Assembly: GCF_001042635.1 (NCBI RefSeq)
Contig: NZ_AP012331.1
Span: 1,550,001-1,614,000 of the forward strand
Length of the DNA: 64,000 nucleotides
DNA from: Bifidobacterium scardovii JCM 12489 = DSM 13734
GTDB lineage: Bacteria > Actinomycetota > Actinomycetes > Actinomycetales > Bifidobacteriaceae
Reading direction: 5' to 3'
Below, in pieces: positions 7,496 to 16,213 of the stretch. A model generated the notes under the pieces. The model ran no database searches. It worked only from the letters and a program-made list of their open reading frames with translations, and was not told the DNA's origin. The translations under genes were made by a program, and so were the position numbers. How positions within the stretch are numbered: position 1 is the stretch's first letter; each line of letters opens with the position of its first letter.

Positions 7496-7602
7496 AGGGA
7501 AACAACGCCGAGGGGGAGACGGAACGCCGGCCATCCACTAGACTGGTCTGGAGCTGACGAAAGCAAAACCAAACGTGCCGTACTACGGTGGGGGTGCAAA
7601 AA

Positions 7603-9030
7603 ATGTCCGATGTGTTCGACCTGTCCGCGTCTAAAATGCGCGATCACGGCATGAGCGATGTCTCGATCGCCCAGTTCCGCCGTCTGTACGACGTGTGGCG
7701 CCACGAGGAGGCCAGCAGCTGGATCCGCGAGGATGCGGTGGCGCCGCTCACCGGCGTGCCGAGCTTCCACGACGTCTACGAGACGATCGACCACGACAAG
7801 GCCGTCGAGGCCTTCGCCAAGACCGCGTTCCTCAAGCTCAACGGCGGCCTGGGCACCTCCATGGGCCTGGAGTGCGCGAAGTCGCTGCTGCCGGTGCGCC
7901 GCCACAAGGCCAAGCAGATGCGCTTCATCGACATCATCATCGGCCAGGTGCTCACGGCCCGCGCGCGGCTCGGCGTGGAGCTGCCGCTGACGCTGATGAA
8001 CTCCTTCTGCACATCCGAGGACACGATGAAGGTGCTGCGCCACCACCGCAAGTTCCGCCAGCACGACGTGCCGATGGAGATCGTGCAGCATCAGGAGCCG
8101 AAGATCGTCGAGGCGACCGGCGAACCGGTGACGTGGGATGCCGACCCCGAGCTGGAATGGTGCCCGCCCGGCCACGGCGACCTGTTCTCCACGATCTGGG
8201 AGTCCGGCCTGCTCGACACACTTGAGGAGCGGGGGTTCAAGTACCTGTTCATCTCCAATTCCGACAACCTCGGCGCCCGCCCCTCGCGCACGCTGGCCCA
8301 GCATTTCGAGAACACAGGCGCGCCGTTCATGATCGAGGTGGCCACGCGCACCTACGCCGACCGCAAGGGCGGCCATATCGTGCGCGACAAGGCCACCGGC
8401 CGTCTGATGCTGCGCGAGATGAGCCAGGTGCATCCCGACGACAAGGCGGACGCGCAGAACATCAAGAAGCACCCGTATTTCAACACGAACAGCATCTGGG
8501 TACGCATCGACGCGCTCAAGGCCAAGCTCGCCGAATACGACGGCGTGCTGCCGCTGCCGGTGATCCGCAACCGCAAGACCGTGGACCCGACCGATCCGGA
8601 GTCGACGCCGGTCGTGCAGCTGGAGACCGCGATGGGCGCCGCGATCGGGCTGTTCGACGGGGCGATCTGCGTGCAGGTCGACCGCATGCGCTTCCTGCCG
8701 GTCAAGACGACCGACGACCTGTTCATCATGCGCTCCGACCGCTTCCACCTGACCGACTCGTACGAGATGGAGGACGGCAACTACATCTTCCCGAACGTGA
8801 CGCTCGATCCGCGCTACTACAAGAACATCCACGACTTCAACGAGCGCTTCCCGTACTCGATCCCGTCGCTGGCCGCCGCGAACTCGGTGACCATCAGGGG
8901 CGACTGGACCTTCGGCCGCGATGTGGTCATGTTCTCGGACGCGATCCTCGAGGACAACGGCGAGCCGAGCTACGTGCCGAACGGCGAATACGTAGGCCCC
9001 CAGGGCATCGAACCGGACGATTGGGTCTGA
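7603..9030 (+). CDS. ugpA: UTP--glucose-1-phosphate uridylyltransferase (eukaryote-like UDPGP family)
   Basis: A 475-residue UDP-glucose pyrophosphorylase of the eukaryotic-like UDPGP family rather than the GalU type. The nucleotide loop FLKLNGGLGTSMGLECAKSLLPV (about residues 75-97) is diagnostic; EWCPPGHGDLF and FISNSDNLGA are the sugar- and UTP-contact segments, and PNVTLDPRYY opens the C-terminal beta-helix. It makes UDP-glucose, needed for the Leloir part of bifidobacterial galactose/lacto-N-biose metabolism and for glycan synthesis. ATG 7603 has a GGGGGTG ribosome-binding site; a GTG five codons upstream is less likely. Confidence 0.93.
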   Translation: MSDVFDLSASKMRDHGMSDVSIAQFRRLYDVWRHEEASSWIREDAVAPLTGVPSFHDVYETIDHDKAVEAFAKTAFLKLNGGLGTSMGLECAKSLLPVRRHKAKQMRFIDIIIGQVLTARARLGVELPLTLMNSFCTSEDTMKVLRHHRKFRQHDVPMEIVQHQEPKIVEATGEPVTWDADPELEWCPPGHGDLFSTIWESGLLDTLEERGFKYLFISNSDNLGARPSRTLAQHFENTGAPFMIEVATRTYADRKGGHIVRDKATGRLMLREMSQVHPDDKADAQNIKKHPYFNTNSIWVRIDALKAKLAEYDGVLPLPVIRNRKTVDPTDPESTPVVQLETAMGAAIGLFDGAICVQVDRMRFLPVKTTDDLFIMRSDRFHLTDSYEMEDGNYIFPNVTLDPRYYKNIHDFNERFPYSIPSLAAANSVTIRGDWTFGRDVVMFSDAILEDNGEPSYVPNGEYVGPQGIEPDDWV

Positions 9031-9184
9031 CGGCACGCCAGCGAGGATTCAGCCAAAACAGGAAAAACGCCGTTTTTTTGAGGAAATGAACACATCGGCC
9101 ACAAATAGCCTCTAATATAGATGAAGTGCGAGCAACACGATTGCCGCACACTTATAACGGTACGATAACGATACGTGAGGACTA

Positions 9185-11119
9185 ATGGCAGAGGGTACCA
9201 ACGGAAGAAGGCGTTTTTCCGACAAATGGGGCAAGCATGAGCTCGATGTGCTGGCCGTGTTGTCATCCGCTTTCCCGCAGTGGCTTACCTCCCGTCAGAT
9301 CGCGCAGCGCGTGAAGGCCTACGCCGATTCGTACGGGGAGCTGGCCGACCAGGCGGCTAAGGCGGCGTTCGCCAAGCAGTTCCAGCGTGACCGCGCCAAG
9401 CTGGCGGCGATGGGCATCGCCATCGAATCGAGGCAGCCGGAGTATTCGTCCAAGTCCGAAGGACAGGATTTCGCGTCCTATCGCCTGCAGCTGGGCGACG
9501 AGCCGCGCATCCGCCTGCATTTCGAGCAGGACGACCTGCCGGTGCTGGCCGCGGCGAACTATCTGGCCCGGTCGATCTCCGTGTCGTCCACCGCGTCCCA
9601 GCAGCAGCCGGTGCACACGTCCCGCACGACGCCGCGCGTGCCCCAGACGCCGATTCCCGGACTCGGCCTCGACTCGATCGCGCCCGGGCTGGGCACGCAG
9701 CCCATTCCCGAGACGCTGGTCAAGGTCATCGAGTCGCGCCGTTTCGCCGCCACCGTGGACGTGGACGGCGAGCATATCAACGTTGCCTACACCGATTCCG
9801 ACGATCTGGCGATGTTCGTGCTCGAGCATCCCGGCGCCTACATCGTCAGCCCGCAGGAGGCCGTCGACGCCTTCCGCCGCCGCCTCAACGCGGCCACGGC
9901 GTTCACGCTGGCCGACGAATCCGAGGGGGAGAACGGCTCAACGGTCGTCACCTCGGCGATCAGCAGCCACACCGATCCCGACGACGACGATCCCGAATCG
10001 CTCAAGGGCCACCAGAAGAAGGGCGCCTCGTTCCAGACCGGCAGCGAGGTGGACCGCCGGCTGCGGCTCATGCTGTTCCTGTCGGCCCACCTGGGCGAGG
10101 AATACTCTCTGGCCGAGCTCGCCGAGCGCTTCATCGGCAAGGCCAAAAGCGACGACGAGCTCAAGAAGTTCGTCAACGTGATCCACAAGGACATCAACAC
10201 GCTCACCACCGTCTCCGACGACGGCGAAATGGCCGGCAGCCAGTTCTTCGACATCGACTGGTCGCTGCTCGATGCCGAGGGCATCGTCTCCGCCACCAAT
10301 TCGCTGGGCCTGGAGCGCCTCGCCGGCATCTCCCCGCAGTATCTGAGCCTGCTGACCGCGTCGGTGAGCTACTTGGCCCACTCCCCGCTGCTGCCCGACG
10401 AGCAGCGCGCGAAGGCCCGCTCGCTGTACGAGCGCCTGCATTCGCATGTGGTACCCGGCGAGACCCCGTGGCTGTCGCTGACCGGCTACGAGCTGGAACC
10501 GCGCAGCTTCTCGGTGGTCAAGCGCGCGATCTCCACGGAGAAGCTGCTCGACATGGAATACACGGATGGCGCCGGCCGCACCCGCCGCAAGCTGGTGGCC
10601 CCGGCGAAGATCTTCGTGGACGAGGGCGTGTACTACGCGGCCGTGTGGACCGACGTGGCCGCCGCGGCCCCCAAGGACAAGAAGTCCCTGGTCGACAAGG
10701 ACACGCGCCTGAACAAGGCCAACGGCAAACCGCGCATCTGGCAGGTGCTGCGACTGGCCCGCATCGAGCGCGCCGAACTGGTCGAGCCGAAGGCCAAGGT
10801 GGAGATCCCCGACGTGCCGGTCGGCGAACTGCGCAAGTGGAGCTTCGACAACGGCACCGCCGCGGTGTTCATCACCGACGGCCAGGACCTGCCGTTCACC
10901 AAGACGCTGCCCGGCGCCACGGTCGAACCGTGCGCGGACGGCCAGAAGGTGCATCTGACGGTGTCCTCCGACTCCTGGTTCGTGGCGTTCTGCATCGCGC
11001 ACGCCCGCCACATCACCGCGGTGGCGCCCGAAACGCTGCGCACGATGATCGTCGCCCGCGCCCAGCGCGAGCTGAGCGTCGGCCAGCTCGACGATGCCGC
11101 ACGGCCCGACGCCGAATAG
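9185..11119 (+). CDS. WYL-domain regulator, PafB-PafC-like fusion
   Basis: A 644-residue protein with two regulator modules. Residues 10-100 are a winged helix (LDVLAVLSSAFPQWLTSRQIAQRV); a low-complexity linker runs about 135-170; a second helical module is at about 290-350; and a WYL-type domain covers about 430-560 (VKRAISTEKLLDMEYTDGAGR... RKLVAPAKIFVDEGVYYAAVW), then a WCX-like C-terminus. This matches one PafB and one PafC half in one chain. Mycobacterial PafBC is the LexA-independent DNA-damage activator. GTGAGGACTA precedes the ATG. The downstream genes (membrane protein, HelY) recall the mycobacterial pafBC-tatAC-helY order, which supports the assignment. Confidence 0.8.
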   Translation: MAEGTNGRRRFSDKWGKHELDVLAVLSSAFPQWLTSRQIAQRVKAYADSYGELADQAAKAAFAKQFQRDRAKLAAMGIAIESRQPEYSSKSEGQDFASYRLQLGDEPRIRLHFEQDDLPVLAAANYLARSISVSSTASQQQPVHTSRTTPRVPQTPIPGLGLDSIAPGLGTQPIPETLVKVIESRRFAATVDVDGEHINVAYTDSDDLAMFVLEHPGAYIVSPQEAVDAFRRRLNAATAFTLADESEGENGSTVVTSAISSHTDPDDDDPESLKGHQKKGASFQTGSEVDRRLRLMLFLSAHLGEEYSLAELAERFIGKAKSDDELKKFVNVIHKDINTLTTVSDDGEMAGSQFFDIDWSLLDAEGIVSATNSLGLERLAGISPQYLSLLTASVSYLAHSPLLPDEQRAKARSLYERLHSHVVPGETPWLSLTGYELEPRSFSVVKRAISTEKLLDMEYTDGAGRTRRKLVAPAKIFVDEGVYYAAVWTDVAAAAPKDKKSLVDKDTRLNKANGKPRIWQVLRLARIERAELVEPKAKVEIPDVPVGELRKWSFDNGTAAVFITDGQDLPFTKTLPGATVEPCADGQKVHLTVSSDSWFVAFCIAHARHITAVAPETLRTMIVARAQRELSVGQLDDAARPDAE

Positions 11120-11149
11120 CGTGGCGGGCCGCGACAGGGAAGGAATATC

Positions 11150-11461
11150 ATGCCTTGGTGGATTTGGCTGCTGCTGGCGCTGTTCATGGTCGCCATGCTG
11201 GTCGCCGGCGTCGTCTACGCCGCCGTGCACGGCATGCGCGGGCTGAGGATCGTCGGCGAGGTCGGCGAGCAGATCGGCGACCGCATGGCCGCGATGGGCG
11301 AGCCCGACCAGGAGGCCGACCGCCAGTCGCCGCCCGTGTTCACCGAACCGCTGCGCGCCGCATCCGAGCGCTATGCGCAGGCGCAGGCCGCCGTGGTCGC
11401 CCGCCGCCAGACCAAGCGCGAGCGCCATGCCCGCCAGTGGGCCGATTGGAACAGCCGCTGA
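11150..11461 (+). CDS. Small single-pass membrane protein
   Basis: A 103-residue protein. Residues 2-25 form one hydrophobic helix (WWIWLLLALFMVAMLVAGVVYAA), then an amphipathic, charged cytoplasmic tail ending in an arginine-rich segment. It sits between the WYL regulator and HelY, where mycobacteria carry tatA and tatC, but it lacks the TatA hinge FG motif and I do not call it TatA. GGAAGGAATATC precedes the ATG. Function unknown. Confidence 0.7.
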   Translation: MPWWIWLLLALFMVAMLVAGVVYAAVHGMRGLRIVGEVGEQIGDRMAAMGEPDQEADRQSPPVFTEPLRAASERYAQAQAAVVARRQTKRERHARQWADWNSR

Positions 11462-11543
11462 GCGCGGGGCGGCGCCGATTTCGACACCAATCACCATAGG
11501 CCCCGGCCCGTCAACCGGATCAGTCGGGGCGGAAACGGCAATT

Positions 11544-14126
11544 ATGACTCGACACCATCACTCCAGCGCGTCCGCATCGTCCGGCTCCTCGCCGGCGCAG
11601 CGGTACGCGTCGTTCCGCGACTCCCGCGCCCGGGCCCGTTCGGCGGCCGGGCGGTTCGCCGCGACCCTGCCGTTCGCCATCGACGATTTCCAGCGGGAGG
11701 CGAACGAGGCGCTCGAGGCCGGCCGCAACGTGCTGGTCGCCGCGCCGACCGGCGCCGGCAAGACCGTCGTCGCCGACTTCGCGATGTTCCTCGCGCAGGA
11801 ACGCAACGTCAAGGCGTTCTACACCACGCCGATCAAGGCCCTGAGCAACCAGAAGTACCATGATCTGGCCGCCGTGTACGGGCCCGACCGGGTCGGCCTG
11901 CTCACCGGCGACACGTCGATCAACTCCGAGGCCGACATCGTGGTGATGACCACCGAGGTGCTGCGCAACATGCTCTACGAGCGGTCGACCACGCTGAACG
12001 CGCTCGGCTACGTGATCCTCGACGAGGTGCACTACCTCGCCGACCGCTTCCGCGGGCCGGTGTGGGAGGAGGTCATCATCCACCTGCCCGAATCCGTGCG
12101 CATCGTCGGGCTGTCCGCCACCGTGTCGAACGTCGAGGACTTCTCGCAGTGGATCACCTCGGTGCGCGGCGAGACCACGCTGGTCGTCTCCGAACGCCGG
12201 CCGGTGCCGCTCGAGCAGCATGTGATGGTGCAGGCGGACGAGCACACCGAACCCGAGCTGATCGACCTGTACCGCCATGACGGCGACGGCGAGCAGACCA
12301 CCAAGATCAACGCGCGGCTCATCGACCGTCTGGACCAGCTCGACCGCAGGGCGGCCCGCCGCCGCGGCGAGGAACGGCCGAACCGGCGCGGCGGGGCCGG
12401 GCGGGGCGGCAAGGGGCGCGACCGCGCCGCGCGCAAGCCGGAACGCCATACGCCGCGGCGCTGGGCCGTGGTTGACGAGCTCAACTATCTGGACATGCTG
12501 CCCGGCATCTACTTCATCTTCTCGCGCAACGGCTGCGACCAGGCGGTCGAGCAGTGCATCAACGCCGGCCTCGAGCTGACCAGCGAAGCCGAGGTGCGCC
12601 GTATCCGCCGCATCGTCGACGAGATGGTCGAGGGCCAGATGTCGGCCGACGATCTCAAGGCGCTGCAGTTCTCCAAGTTCCGCTTCGCGCTCGAGGAGGG
12701 CTTCGCCTCGCACCATGCGGGCATGATCGCCCTGTTCCGCCAGATAGTCGAACGCCTGTTCGAAGAGGGTCTGGTGAAGATGGTGTTCGCCACGGAGACG
12801 CTGGCGCTGGGCATCAACATGCCGGCGCGCTGCGTGGTGGTCGAAAAGCTCGAGAAATTCGACGGCACCGGGCATGTGCAGCTGACGCCGGGGGAGTTCA
12901 CCCAGCTGACCGGCCGCGCTGGGCGGCGGGGTATCGACACGATCGGGCACGCGGTGGTCGTGGACCATCACGGCTTCCTGCCGGCCACGGCCGCGTCGCT
13001 GTCCAGCAAGCGCGTCTATCCGCTGCATTCGAGTTTCCGACCGACGTTCAACATGGCCGTCAACCTGCTCAATTCCAGCGACTACGCGACCGCGCGCGTC
13101 ACGCTCGACCATTCCTTCGCCCAGTGGGAGGCCAACGAATCCGCGTGGCAGCTCGAATCGCAGATCGGCACGCTGGAACAGGCCATCGAAGGATACGAAC
13201 AGGCGTTCGTATGCGAGCACGGCGACTTCAAGGAGCTGATGACCATCCGCATGCGCCTGAGCGACCTGGAGAAGGCCGGCCGGCGCAAGCTCAAGCAGAC
13301 CGCGTTCCGTACCGACAAGGAACGTTCCCAGGCGTTCCGCGACCTGGACCGGCGCATCGGCGAGCTCAAGGCGCTCGACCGCGACCATCCGTGCCGCCAG
13401 TGCCCGGATCTGCAGCGGCACCTCAAATGGGGCCACCGCTGGGCGCGCGAGATGCGCGAGCTCGAACGGGTGCGCGACCGCTACGATTCGCGCACCGGGT
13501 CGGTGGCGAGGCAGTTCGACCGCATATGCGAGATCCTGGCGGCGCTGGGCTATCTCGAACGCCACGACGAGGATCCGAACGGACTGGACTACCGGCTCAC
13601 CGAGCACGGGCAGCTGCTGCGGCGCCTGTACAGCGAACAGGATCTGATTCTCGCCCAGGCGATCTGCAACGGCACGCTGAAATTGCTGCCGCCCGCATGC
13701 CTGGCCTCCGCATTGTCGTCGCTCGTGTACGAGGCGAGGCGCGGCGGCGGGGGAGAGCCCCGCTACTACCCGGGCGGCTCGCAGGGGCCGGTGGCCATCG
13801 CGGCGCAGGAGCTGCGCGGCATCCACGCGTCGATCCGCATGATGTGCGAGGACGACGGGCTGCCGGCGCCCCCGCAGCCCGATTTCGGCATCGCCGACAT
13901 CATGTACGAATGGGCCGACGGCGAGGATCTTGCCGCCGTGCTGCGCGGCGTCGAGCTGACCGGCGGCGATTTCGTCCGCAACGCCAAGCGCCTGACCGAC
14001 GTGCTGCAGCAGATCGCCACCGCGGCTCCGCTGCTCGGGCCGGACGGCGAGGCGCTGGCGGCCACGGCCCATGAGGCCGCCGACATGGTCAACCGCGGCA
14101 TCGTCGCCTATTCCGGCGTCGACTGA
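11544..14126 (+). CDS. helY: HelY-like superfamily 2 RNA/DNA helicase (Mtr4/Ski2 type)
   Basis: An 860-residue Ski2-like helicase. Walker A APTGAGKT is at residues 67-74 and the DEVH box at 160-163; SATVSN is motif III; a basic, glycine/arginine-rich insertion lies in the gap before motif IV; FATETLALGINMPAR and QLTGRAGRRGID are motifs V and VI; the C-terminal half matches the DSHCT domain (EWADGEDLAAVL near the end). Actinobacterial HelY proteins are thought to act in RNA processing or repair. ATG 11544 is used; the frame is open upstream but overlaps the previous gene. It is probably cotranscribed with the WYL regulator. Confidence 0.9.
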   Translation: MTRHHHSSASASSGSSPAQRYASFRDSRARARSAAGRFAATLPFAIDDFQREANEALEAGRNVLVAAPTGAGKTVVADFAMFLAQERNVKAFYTTPIKALSNQKYHDLAAVYGPDRVGLLTGDTSINSEADIVVMTTEVLRNMLYERSTTLNALGYVILDEVHYLADRFRGPVWEEVIIHLPESVRIVGLSATVSNVEDFSQWITSVRGETTLVVSERRPVPLEQHVMVQADEHTEPELIDLYRHDGDGEQTTKINARLIDRLDQLDRRAARRRGEERPNRRGGAGRGGKGRDRAARKPERHTPRRWAVVDELNYLDMLPGIYFIFSRNGCDQAVEQCINAGLELTSEAEVRRIRRIVDEMVEGQMSADDLKALQFSKFRFALEEGFASHHAGMIALFRQIVERLFEEGLVKMVFATETLALGINMPARCVVVEKLEKFDGTGHVQLTPGEFTQLTGRAGRRGIDTIGHAVVVDHHGFLPATAASLSSKRVYPLHSSFRPTFNMAVNLLNSSDYATARVTLDHSFAQWEANESAWQLESQIGTLEQAIEGYEQAFVCEHGDFKELMTIRMRLSDLEKAGRRKLKQTAFRTDKERSQAFRDLDRRIGELKALDRDHPCRQCPDLQRHLKWGHRWAREMRELERVRDRYDSRTGSVARQFDRICEILAALGYLERHDEDPNGLDYRLTEHGQLLRRLYSEQDLILAQAICNGTLKLLPPACLASALSSLVYEARRGGGGEPRYYPGGSQGPVAIAAQELRGIHASIRMMCEDDGLPAPPQPDFGIADIMYEWADGEDLAAVLRGVELTGGDFVRNAKRLTDVLQQIATAAPLLGPDGEALAATAHEAADMVNRGIVAYSGVD

Positions 14127-14211
14127 CCGCGTGCCCCGCGCCGGCGCGGGTCGCGGTGCCGTCGCGGGGGGGCAATCCGCCCGGCGACGGGCCGGCCGGG
14201 AATAATGCCGG

Positions 14212-14237
14212 GGAATAATACGGTCGTCCGAACTGTT
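14212..14237 (+). promoter_or_regulatory. SigR/SigH-type (oxidative-stress sigma) promoter for rbpA
   Basis: GGAAT (14212-14216) is followed after exactly 18 bp by GTT (14235-14237), the consensus of actinobacterial SigR/SigH promoters. In Streptomyces the rbpA gene is a known SigR target, so both the motif and the gene fit. The leader to the ATG at 14278 would be about 30 nt. Confidence 0.6.
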
Positions 14238-14277
14238 TTGTAGCGTAGTACAGGTTTGAGTCCAAGAAGGAGTGAAT

Positions 14278-14625
14278 ATGGCAGAACGCAGTCTGCGCGG
14301 CATGAGCATCGGCGCGAAGTCGCTGGAATCCGATGAGAACGTGGATTTCGCGGCGAGGACGGAAGTCGCCTACGTGTGCCCGAAGGGGCATCGCACGATC
14401 CTGCCGTTCGCCGATGGCGCCGAGGTCCCGGACGAGTGGGAGTGCCGTTGCGGCGCCGTCGCGCACCGCGAGGGCGATACCGACCGCGAGGGCGACGACA
14501 TCGCCAAGCCGACCCGCACCCACTGGGACATGCTGCTCGAGCGCCGCAGCGAGGAAGAGCTCAAGACGCTGCTCGACAAGCGCCTGCAGATGCACCGCGA
14601 CGGTTGGATTCCCGACTACGAGTGA
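14278..14625 (+). CDS. rbpA: RNA polymerase-binding protein RbpA
   Basis: A 115-residue RbpA: N-terminal tail with RSLRGMSIGAKSLE, the core beta barrel with Cys residues (YVCPKGHRTILPF, ECRCGA), the basic linker, and the sigma-interaction helices (RTHWDMLLERRSEEELKTLLDKRL). It binds the group I sigma factor and stabilises open promoter complexes, and exists only in Actinobacteria. AAGGAG is 6 nt before ATG 14278, which decides against the GTG two codons upstream. A SigR-type promoter precedes it and a terminator follows. Confidence 0.95.
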   Translation: MAERSLRGMSIGAKSLESDENVDFAARTEVAYVCPKGHRTILPFADGAEVPDEWECRCGAVAHREGDTDREGDDIAKPTRTHWDMLLERRSEEELKTLLDKRLQMHRDGWIPDYE

Positions 14626-14645
14626 GTGAACAACACATGAAGCCG

Positions 14646-14678
14646 ATGCCCGGTCAGTATGGCCGGGCATAATATTTT
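14646..14678 (+). terminator. Terminator of rbpA
   Basis: Stem ATGCCCGG (14646-14653) pairs with CCGGGCAT (14663-14670) and is followed by AATATTTT. It lies 20 nt after the rbpA stop. Confidence 0.8.
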
Positions 14679-14797
14679 CTGGTCGGCACCCGCACGGCGG
14701 CCGCCTGGCCGTTTGGCCGCGGCACACGGCCGGGCCATGCCGACGCACGGGCAGCAGCCCGCAGCAACCCACGATCGATGAACAGGGAGAACCACCT

Positions 14798-15517
14798 ATG
14801 AGCACGTCCACGCAGCCGCGACGCATCGTTCTGCTCGACCTTGACGGCACGCTCACGCAATCGCATTTCGGCATCATCGCCTGCGTGGTCAAAGCGTTCG
14901 AGGAACAGGGCCTGCCGGTGCCCGACGACGCCGAGCTGCACCGCTTCATCGGACCGGCCATCATCGAGTCGCTCAAGCGCAACGGCCTCAAGGGCGACCA
15001 GCTGGACCGCGGCGTGAAGATCTACCGCGAGTACTACGGCGACAAGGCCGTCTTCGACGACCCGAACGACCCGGGCCACAAGGTGCCGGGCCGGCTGTAC
15101 AACCGCGTGTACGACGGCATCCCCGAACAGCTGCGCCGGCTGCGCGAGGCCGGATACTATCTTGCGGTGGCCACCTGCAAGCCCGAATACCAGGCCGTGC
15201 CGGTGTGCGAGCACTTCCGCATCGACACCATGGTCGACGGCATCTATGGCGCCAGCAAGGACAACTCCCGCCTGAACAAGGACCAGGTGATCCGATACGC
15301 ATTCGACCACATCGGCTTCGACGCCGAGGCCGGCGACCGGGCGCTCATGGTCGGAGACCGCTGGACCGACGTCGACGGCGCGATCGCCTGCGGCCTCGAC
15401 TGCCTGGGCTGCGGCTGGGGCTACGCCGAGCCCGGCGAGCTTGCGCAGCACGGCGCGTACCGCATCATCGACACGGTGAGCGAGCTCGCCGGCGCGGTCG
15501 AGGCGTACTTCGCCTGA
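14798..15517 (+). CDS. HAD-family phosphatase (phosphoglycolate phosphatase-like)
   Basis: A 239-residue HAD hydrolase with motif I LLDLDGTLTQS at residues 12-22 (nucleophile and acid Asp), a helical cap (about 25-105), motif II in VATCKPEY, and motif IV MVGDRWTDVDGA near residue 190. The sequence resembles Gph/5'-nucleotidase-like members that act on small phosphate esters; the substrate is unknown. An AGGGAGAA ribosome-binding site precedes the ATG. It lies at the left border of the accessory region. Confidence 0.85.
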   Translation: MSTSTQPRRIVLLDLDGTLTQSHFGIIACVVKAFEEQGLPVPDDAELHRFIGPAIIESLKRNGLKGDQLDRGVKIYREYYGDKAVFDDPNDPGHKVPGRLYNRVYDGIPEQLRRLREAGYYLAVATCKPEYQAVPVCEHFRIDTMVDGIYGASKDNSRLNKDQVIRYAFDHIGFDAEAGDRALMVGDRWTDVDGAIACGLDCLGCGWGYAEPGELAQHGAYRIIDTVSELAGAVEAYFA

Positions 15518-15545
15518 GCGGGGGCCGTCCCATCCGGCAGACCCT

Positions 15546-16025
15546 ATGCCGATTTCTGAGGGATCCGCATGGCCGGGTCTCCTTCCGATAGACTCGGACA
15601 GAGAGCCCCCTATCAGTCTGAGCCTTCCTGCAAACGGAAACGCCTCACGTATGGCGGCCGAGACTTTTCTGGAGAACCTGCTTCCCGATGACGAAAACGC
15701 CCGACGGCGGATGGCGCTTCGATTGCATATCGATTCGATTGATACGTTTCTTCTCTTGGGCAATGCCGATACGGTGGGAGGTCTTGTGTTCACGGCCGAA
15801 CCGAGTCTTCCGAGACGGCCCGTGGAAGTTCGGCCGGTAGATGATGAGGAGATCGCCCAGCAGATCGGATATGTGCGTGCCAATGGGTACGGTTGGTTCG
15901 CCCGTGACGTGAACGATGAATTCTATGAACGTTCCATTCCTCGCTGTCGATTCTCCATAGCCGGAGGACAGCCGAATCCATGGGATGAAGAAAATGGTTC
16001 CCGGACGGCGCCAGTACGCCGTAAC
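15546..16025 (+). pseudogene. HipA-like toxin kinase remnant (N-terminal domain only)
   Basis: About 150 codons match the HipA N-terminal subdomain: PPISLSLPANG, FLENLLPDDENAR, a GLVFTAEP turn, then FYERSIPRCRFSIAGGQPN, equivalent to the SLAGAQPK that starts the HipA kinase domain. The first 30-40 residues of the family are absent, the motif is degraded (N for K after GGQP), and recognisable similarity ends near 16025, so no kinase active site remains. No HipB antitoxin gene is adjacent. It is a decayed toxin gene at the edge of an island. Confidence 0.65.
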
Positions 16026-16081
16026 TGCGTATGTCTATATAAATCCGATAATGTACATTATGTCAGAAAAGGTTTACGGCG

Positions 16082-16213
16082 GGCGCGAAACGGATCGGCA
16101 GACGGGACAAGGGCGCCGGAGGCGTCATCCAACTGGGCAACGGACGATTCCGGGCGTACGTTGCGCTCTCCCCCGATCCCGCGGGCGGCTCGCGAAAACG
16201 GCGATCCTTAACG
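16082..16213 (+). pseudogene. Tyrosine integrase N-terminal fragment
   Basis: One frame reads GAKRIGRRDKGAGGVIQLGN then GRFRAYVALSPDPAGGSRKRRS, the typical arm-DNA-binding start of bifidobacterial tyrosine recombinases (short basic N-terminus, GxV, W/F-R-A, then a KRRS strand). No start codon with a ribosome-binding site was found, and the catalytic domain is absent: at 16208 the sequence passes into the 3' end of the LacI gene on the other strand. It marks an old integration or recombination junction. Confidence 0.55.

Noticed and set aside
11150..11461. TatA subunit, suggested by mycobacterial gene order
   Set aside because: The single helix is present, but the TatA hinge and amphipathic helix motif are not recognisable.
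14126..14210. Terminator after helY
   Set aside because: GC-rich inverted repeats exist but none has a T tract.
16082..16213. Complete integrase gene
   Set aside because: Only the N-terminal arm-binding segment is recognisable; there is no start with a ribosome-binding site and no catalytic domain.
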